NCBI GenBank assembly: GCA_028687085.1
Contig: JAQUAU010000042.1
Coordinates: 1 to 7,237, forward strand
Reading direction: 5' to 3'
Source of the DNA: Minisyncoccota bacterium
GTDB lineage: Bacteria; Patescibacteriota; Minisyncoccia; Phycocordibacterales; Phycocordibacteraceae
Length of the DNA stretch: 7,237 nucleotides
Both the position numbers and the translations under genes were made by a program. Below, piece by piece: positions 5,421 through 7,237 of this stretch (positions are counted from its first letter, which is position 1; each line of letters starts with the position of its first letter). Under the pieces are notes generated by a model. The model saw only the letters and a list, made by a program, of their open reading frames with translations, was not told the origin of the DNA and did not search any database.

Positions 5421-6050
5421 TTAAATGAGTTTTTGTTTCAGTTCGGCCGCAAGAGCGCGCACTTCCGCCGCCGCGTCGCCTGCCGGTTCCGTATCCATAA
5501 CTGTCGTCCCCGCCGCAGCGGTGCTGGGATAGCTCACGCGCTGCGTGATACGCGACTCCAAGATGGGCAGATCATAGCCCGCCAAAGCCTCGGCAACTTC
5601 CGATCCGATGCGGGTTCCTTTGATCGCCCGCGACACCACAAAAGCCGCCTGCAGTTTGCCGTCCGTGACCTCGATGCGCTGCTTCACCAGCTCAACCAGG
5701 TCGGCGGTCGCCCAAATGTCGTAGGGGCTTGGTTGAACCGGGATCAGGACGAACGAGGCGGCCTTGATCGCGGACACGGCTAGGTCGGCCGCCTGGGGTG
5801 CTCCGTCGATGACCACGAAATCCTTGCGAGCGATGTTCTTGATGTCCCGTTCGATGGTCGGCCGGTCAATGCCTACAACTGTCAAAGGTTGATCCTCGCG
5901 CACAGCCGCCCAATCGCGGGCGCTGCCCTGCGGGTCAGAATCGACCAGCAAAACATCTGCGCCCTCGATCTGCAAGGCGCGAGCAAGGTGGGTGGCGATG
6001 GTCGTCTTACCGGACCCGCCTTTCTGGTTCAATACGGCGATGACGAGCAT
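5421..6050 (-). CDS. parA: ParA-type (ParF-like, type Ib) partition ATPase
   Basis: This ATPase moves or positions plasmid copies using ATP-dependent assembly on the nucleoid, stimulated by the adjacent DNA-binding partner. The 209-residue protein has a deviant Walker A KGGSGKTT (10-17), a Walker A' VDSDPQG (36-42) and a Walker B FVVIDGAP (78-85). It also has the IPVQPSPYDIWA segment (103-114), typical of the short ParF/VirC1-like group without an N-terminal helix-turn-helix. Length matches ParF (about 206). The ATG at 6050 is chosen because AAAGGAG (6062-6056) lies five bases upstream. A GTG at 6056 would overlap that ribosome site. It is the first gene of the leftward parA-parG-rep operon. 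Because it lacks a DNA-binding domain, repression must come from the ribbon-helix-helix protein. Confidence 0.95.
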   Translation of the reverse strand: MLVIAVLNQKGGSGKTTIATHLARALQIEGADVLLVDSDPQGSARDWAAVREDQPLTVVGIDRPTIERDIKNIARKDFVVIDGAPQAADLAVSAIKAASFVLIPVQPSPYDIWATADLVELVKQRIEVTDGKLQAAFVVSRAIKGTRIGSEVAEALAGYDLPILESRITQRVSYPSTAAAGTTVMDTEPAGDAAAEVRALAAELKQKLI

Positions 6051-6054
6051 GCGC

Positions 6055-6115
6055 ACTCCTTTGTGTAAATGATGTTGTACTCAACACATCATACTGCAAC
6101 AGGCCAATGAGTAAA
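6055..6115 (-). promoter_or_regulatory. Probable par-rep operon promoter and operator
   Basis: On the minus strand, TTTACT (6115-6110), a 16-bp spacer and TATGAT (6093-6088) form a plausible sigma-70 promoter. The inverted repeat ATGATGT...ACATCAT (6069-6075 and 6086-6092), with inner TTG/CAA, overlaps the -10 element. ACTC boxes at 6055 and 6079 are exactly 24 bp apart, with GTGT at 6063, so an 8-bp period runs through the region. Binding here by the ribbon-helix-helix protein would shut off partition and replication genes together. Confidence 0.55.
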
Positions 6116-6157
6116 GACGTTTCCGCACATTGCTCCGCTGGCGGTCGATGATTACGG

Positions 6158-6724
6158 TCAGGAGTCGGCTGCACTGGTGGATTTCAGCGCGGCGTATAGA
6201 GCCGTCTTGCTCACCTTGAGCCGTGTCGCAGCCTCCCGGACGTTCAGCCCATTGGCGATATGCTCCCGCGCCCGTTGCAGCTTGTCGGCGGTGACAACCG
6301 GCTTGCGCCCGCCCTTGCGCCCGCGAGCGGCCGCAGCACTCAACCCGGCCCTGGTGCGCTCGCGGATCAAGTCGCGCTCGAACTGACCCAGCGCGCCGAA
6401 CACGTGGAAGATGAGCCGTCCGCCCGGCGTGGTGGTGTCGATGCTTTCGGTCAGCGACCGGAAACCGACACCACGCGCTTCCAGCGCGCCGATGGTCTCG
6501 ATCAGGTGCGGCAGGGAGCGCCCAAGCCGATCCAGACGCCAGACGGCCAGCACGTCGCCGTCGCGCAGATAGGCCAGCGCGGCGGCTAGGCCGGGCCGGT
6601 CTGACTTGGCCCCGGAAGCCGCATCCTCGAAAACGCGCTCGCATCCCGCCTTGCGTAGCGCATCCGTCTGCAAGGCGGTGTCCTGTTCCGCCGTCGATAC
6701 CCGCGCATAGCCAATCAGTGCCAT
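6158..6724 (-). CDS. Serine resolvase (Tn3/Pin-type recombinase)
   Basis: The enzyme cuts and rejoins DNA at paired res sites and here probably resolves plasmid multimers. The 188-residue protein has the catalytic domain at about 1-120: nucleophile Ser10 in YARVST, Arg8, and the RLDRLGRS motif with Asp65, Arg66 and Arg69. The E-helix follows (FERDLIRERTRAGL, 115-128). A GRKGGRKP linker leads to a C-terminal helix-turn-helix (about 155-178, NVREAATRLKVSKTALYAAL). All key residues are present and the length is normal, so it should be active. The ATG at 6724 follows an AAAAGGGAC ribosome site. It reads toward the par-rep operon and has a res-like repeat cluster immediately upstream. No transposase or terminal inverted repeats are visible, which favours a plasmid stability role over a transposon tnpR. 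Confidence 0.95.
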   Translation of the reverse strand: MALIGYARVSTAEQDTALQTDALRKAGCERVFEDAASGAKSDRPGLAAALAYLRDGDVLAVWRLDRLGRSLPHLIETIGALEARGVGFRSLTESIDTTTPGGRLIFHVFGALGQFERDLIRERTRAGLSAAAARGRKGGRKPVVTADKLQRAREHIANGLNVREAATRLKVSKTALYAALKSTSAADS

Positions 6725-6736
6725 GACCGTCCCTTT

Positions 6737-6839
6737 TGTCCGTTATTCCGTCCGTCTATCTTAATGTCCGATAACCTATTAAACAAGAATGTTCCCGGAC
6801 ATTGTCCGGTATGGCCGACTAAGGATCGTTTGGCGGACA
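6737..6839. repeat. res: Probable res site: five TGTCCG half-site elements
   Basis: TGTCCG occurs directly at 6737, 6765 and 6803, and inverted (CGGACA) at 6796-6801 and 6834-6839. The copies TGTCCGTTA (6737-6745) and TGTCCGATA (6765-6773) closely fit the TGTCYNNTA half-site of Tn3/gamma-delta res. Two inverted pairs, 6765-6801 and 6803-6839, are each 37 bp long and sit side by side. Between them is a perfect palindrome CCGGACA-T-TGTCCGG (6795-6809). Position directly before the resolvase gene is typical. The three classical subsites cannot be assigned with certainty. Confidence 0.62.
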
Positions 6840-6888
6840 CCAACCCGAGTGCCAAAAGCGGTGTACGCACACAACGGCTTTTCTTTAG

Positions 6889-6902
6889 TGCACACTTGTG
6901 CA
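6889..6902. promoter_or_regulatory. Palindrome upstream of brnT, possible BrnA operator
   Basis: TGCACA-CT-TGTGCA (6889-6902) is a perfect 6-bp inverted repeat ending 10 bases before the brnT start. A looser GTGT-ACGC-ACAC lies upstream at 6861-6872. BrnA antitoxins repress their own promoter as a complex with BrnT, so this is the best candidate operator. No clean -35/-10 pair was identified. Confidence 0.45.
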
Positions 6903-6912
6903 ATAGTAGGCT

Positions 6913-7194
6913 ATGAAGTTCACTTGGGACGACAAAAAGCGGCAAACCAACCTGCGCGATCATCGTGTGGACTTTGCCGATGCCGTCGGGGTCTTTTTTG
7001 ATGACTGCGCCCTGACCACGGAGGATGTGGATGCCGAAGGTGAGCAGCGTCTGGTGACGATGGGGCGGGACTTCTTGGATCGAGTACTGATCGTGGTGTA
7101 CACCGAGCGAGGTGAAGATGAAATACGCCTCATATCCGCCCGTAAAGCCAGCCCAGGAGAACGCAAAGCATATGCAGGAGGTGCGAACCCATGA
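6913..7194 (+). CDS. brnT: BrnT-family toxin (type II toxin-antitoxin ribonuclease)
   Basis: BrnT is a RelE-fold ribonuclease toxin that halts translation when its antitoxin is lost. The 93-residue protein is full length and shows the family pattern in order: KFTWDDKK (2-9), NLRDHRVDFADAVGVFFD (13-30), the acidic LTTEDVDAEGEQRLVTMG strand region (34-51), VLIVVYTERGEDEIRLISAR (58-77) and the closing KASPGERKAYAGG (78-90). The ATG at 6913 has only a weak ribosome site (TAGG), which may keep toxin yield low. Its stop overlaps the start of brnA (ATGA, 7191-7194), the toxin-first order normal for BrnTA. On this plasmid it probably works as a post-segregational stability module. Confidence 0.95.
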   Translation: MKFTWDDKKRQTNLRDHRVDFADAVGVFFDDCALTTEDVDAEGEQRLVTMGRDFLDRVLIVVYTERGEDEIRLISARKASPGERKAYAGGANP

Positions 7195-7237
7195 AAGCAG
7201 AGTATGATTTCAGCCAGGCCCGGCGGGGTGCCGTCGC
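7191..7237 (+). CDS. brnA: BrnA antitoxin, first 15 residues, runs off the right edge
   Basis: The visible protein reads MKAEYDFSQARRGAV, a clear match to the conserved BrnA start (MKxEYDFSxxxRG). An AGGAGG ribosome site (7176-7181) lies nine bases upstream, much stronger than that of brnT, which fits antitoxin excess. Its start overlaps the brnT stop by ATGA, suggesting translational coupling. The ribbon-helix-helix DNA-binding part lies beyond the window. Confidence 0.87.
   Translation, partial: MKAEYDFSQARRGAV

Noticed and set aside
6051..6056. GTG at 6056 as the parA start
   Set aside because: The GTG overlaps the AAAGGAG ribosome site. ATG at 6050 has proper spacing and gives the usual ParF-type N-terminus.
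6158..6839. Resolvase and repeats as part of a transposon
   Set aside because: No transposase, terminal inverted repeats or target duplication could be seen, so a plasmid multimer-resolution system is the simpler reading.

Overview
The window looks like the backbone of a small, GC-rich, mobilizable plasmid from a proteobacterium, most likely beta or gamma. The evidence is an RSF1010-type MobQ relaxase, MobC and oriT, a KfrA-type coiled-coil DNA-binding protein, an iteron origin next to a RepA-family (RPA) initiator, a ParF/ParG-like partition pair, a serine resolvase with res-like repeats, and a BrnT/BrnA toxin-antitoxin pair. No species can be named from the sequence. The window is open at both ends: the relaxase runs off the left edge and brnA off the right.

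Layout, left to right. Positions 1-1251 (minus) hold the N-terminal 417 residues of a MobA relaxase that starts at GTG. Positions 1302-1328 hold oriT: a perfect 7-bp inverted repeat followed by a TAAGTGCGC nick region like that of RSF1010. mobC diverges from it at 1398-1718 (plus). The spacer 1719-2071 carries the decayed C-terminus of a second resolvase (minus) and a repeat-rich promoter for kfrA (2072-2914, plus). Positions 2915-3784 have no credible gene. They contain many stem-loops, including a 183-nt domain closed by a 9-bp inverted repeat (3298-3480), then an A+T-rich stretch, a (CG)6 run and six iterons (3579-3750) that make up the probable oriV.

The leftward operon parA (6050-5421), parG-like ribbon-helix-helix gene (5400-5185) and rep (5137-3782) couples partition and replication control. 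Its promoter overlaps an inverted repeat, and ACTC-containing 8-bp-period boxes recur before each of the three genes. This suggests that the small ribbon-helix-helix protein controls the whole operon and may also bind a centromere there. Upstream, a serine resolvase (6724-6158, minus) has a cluster of five TGTCCG elements before it, probably its res site for multimer resolution. brnT (6913-7194) and the start of brnA (from 7191) run rightward and would act as a post-segregational stabilizer.

Together the genes cover mobilization (mobA, mobC, oriT), replication (rep, iterons), segregation (parA, parG), multimer resolution (resolvase, res), stability (brnTA) and probably global regulation (kfrA). 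The combination is mosaic: IncQ-like mobilization DNA sits with a non-IncQ replication and partition module. No single gene looks like a new family. The least explained parts are the structured non-coding domain beside oriV and the 8-bp-period box arrays.
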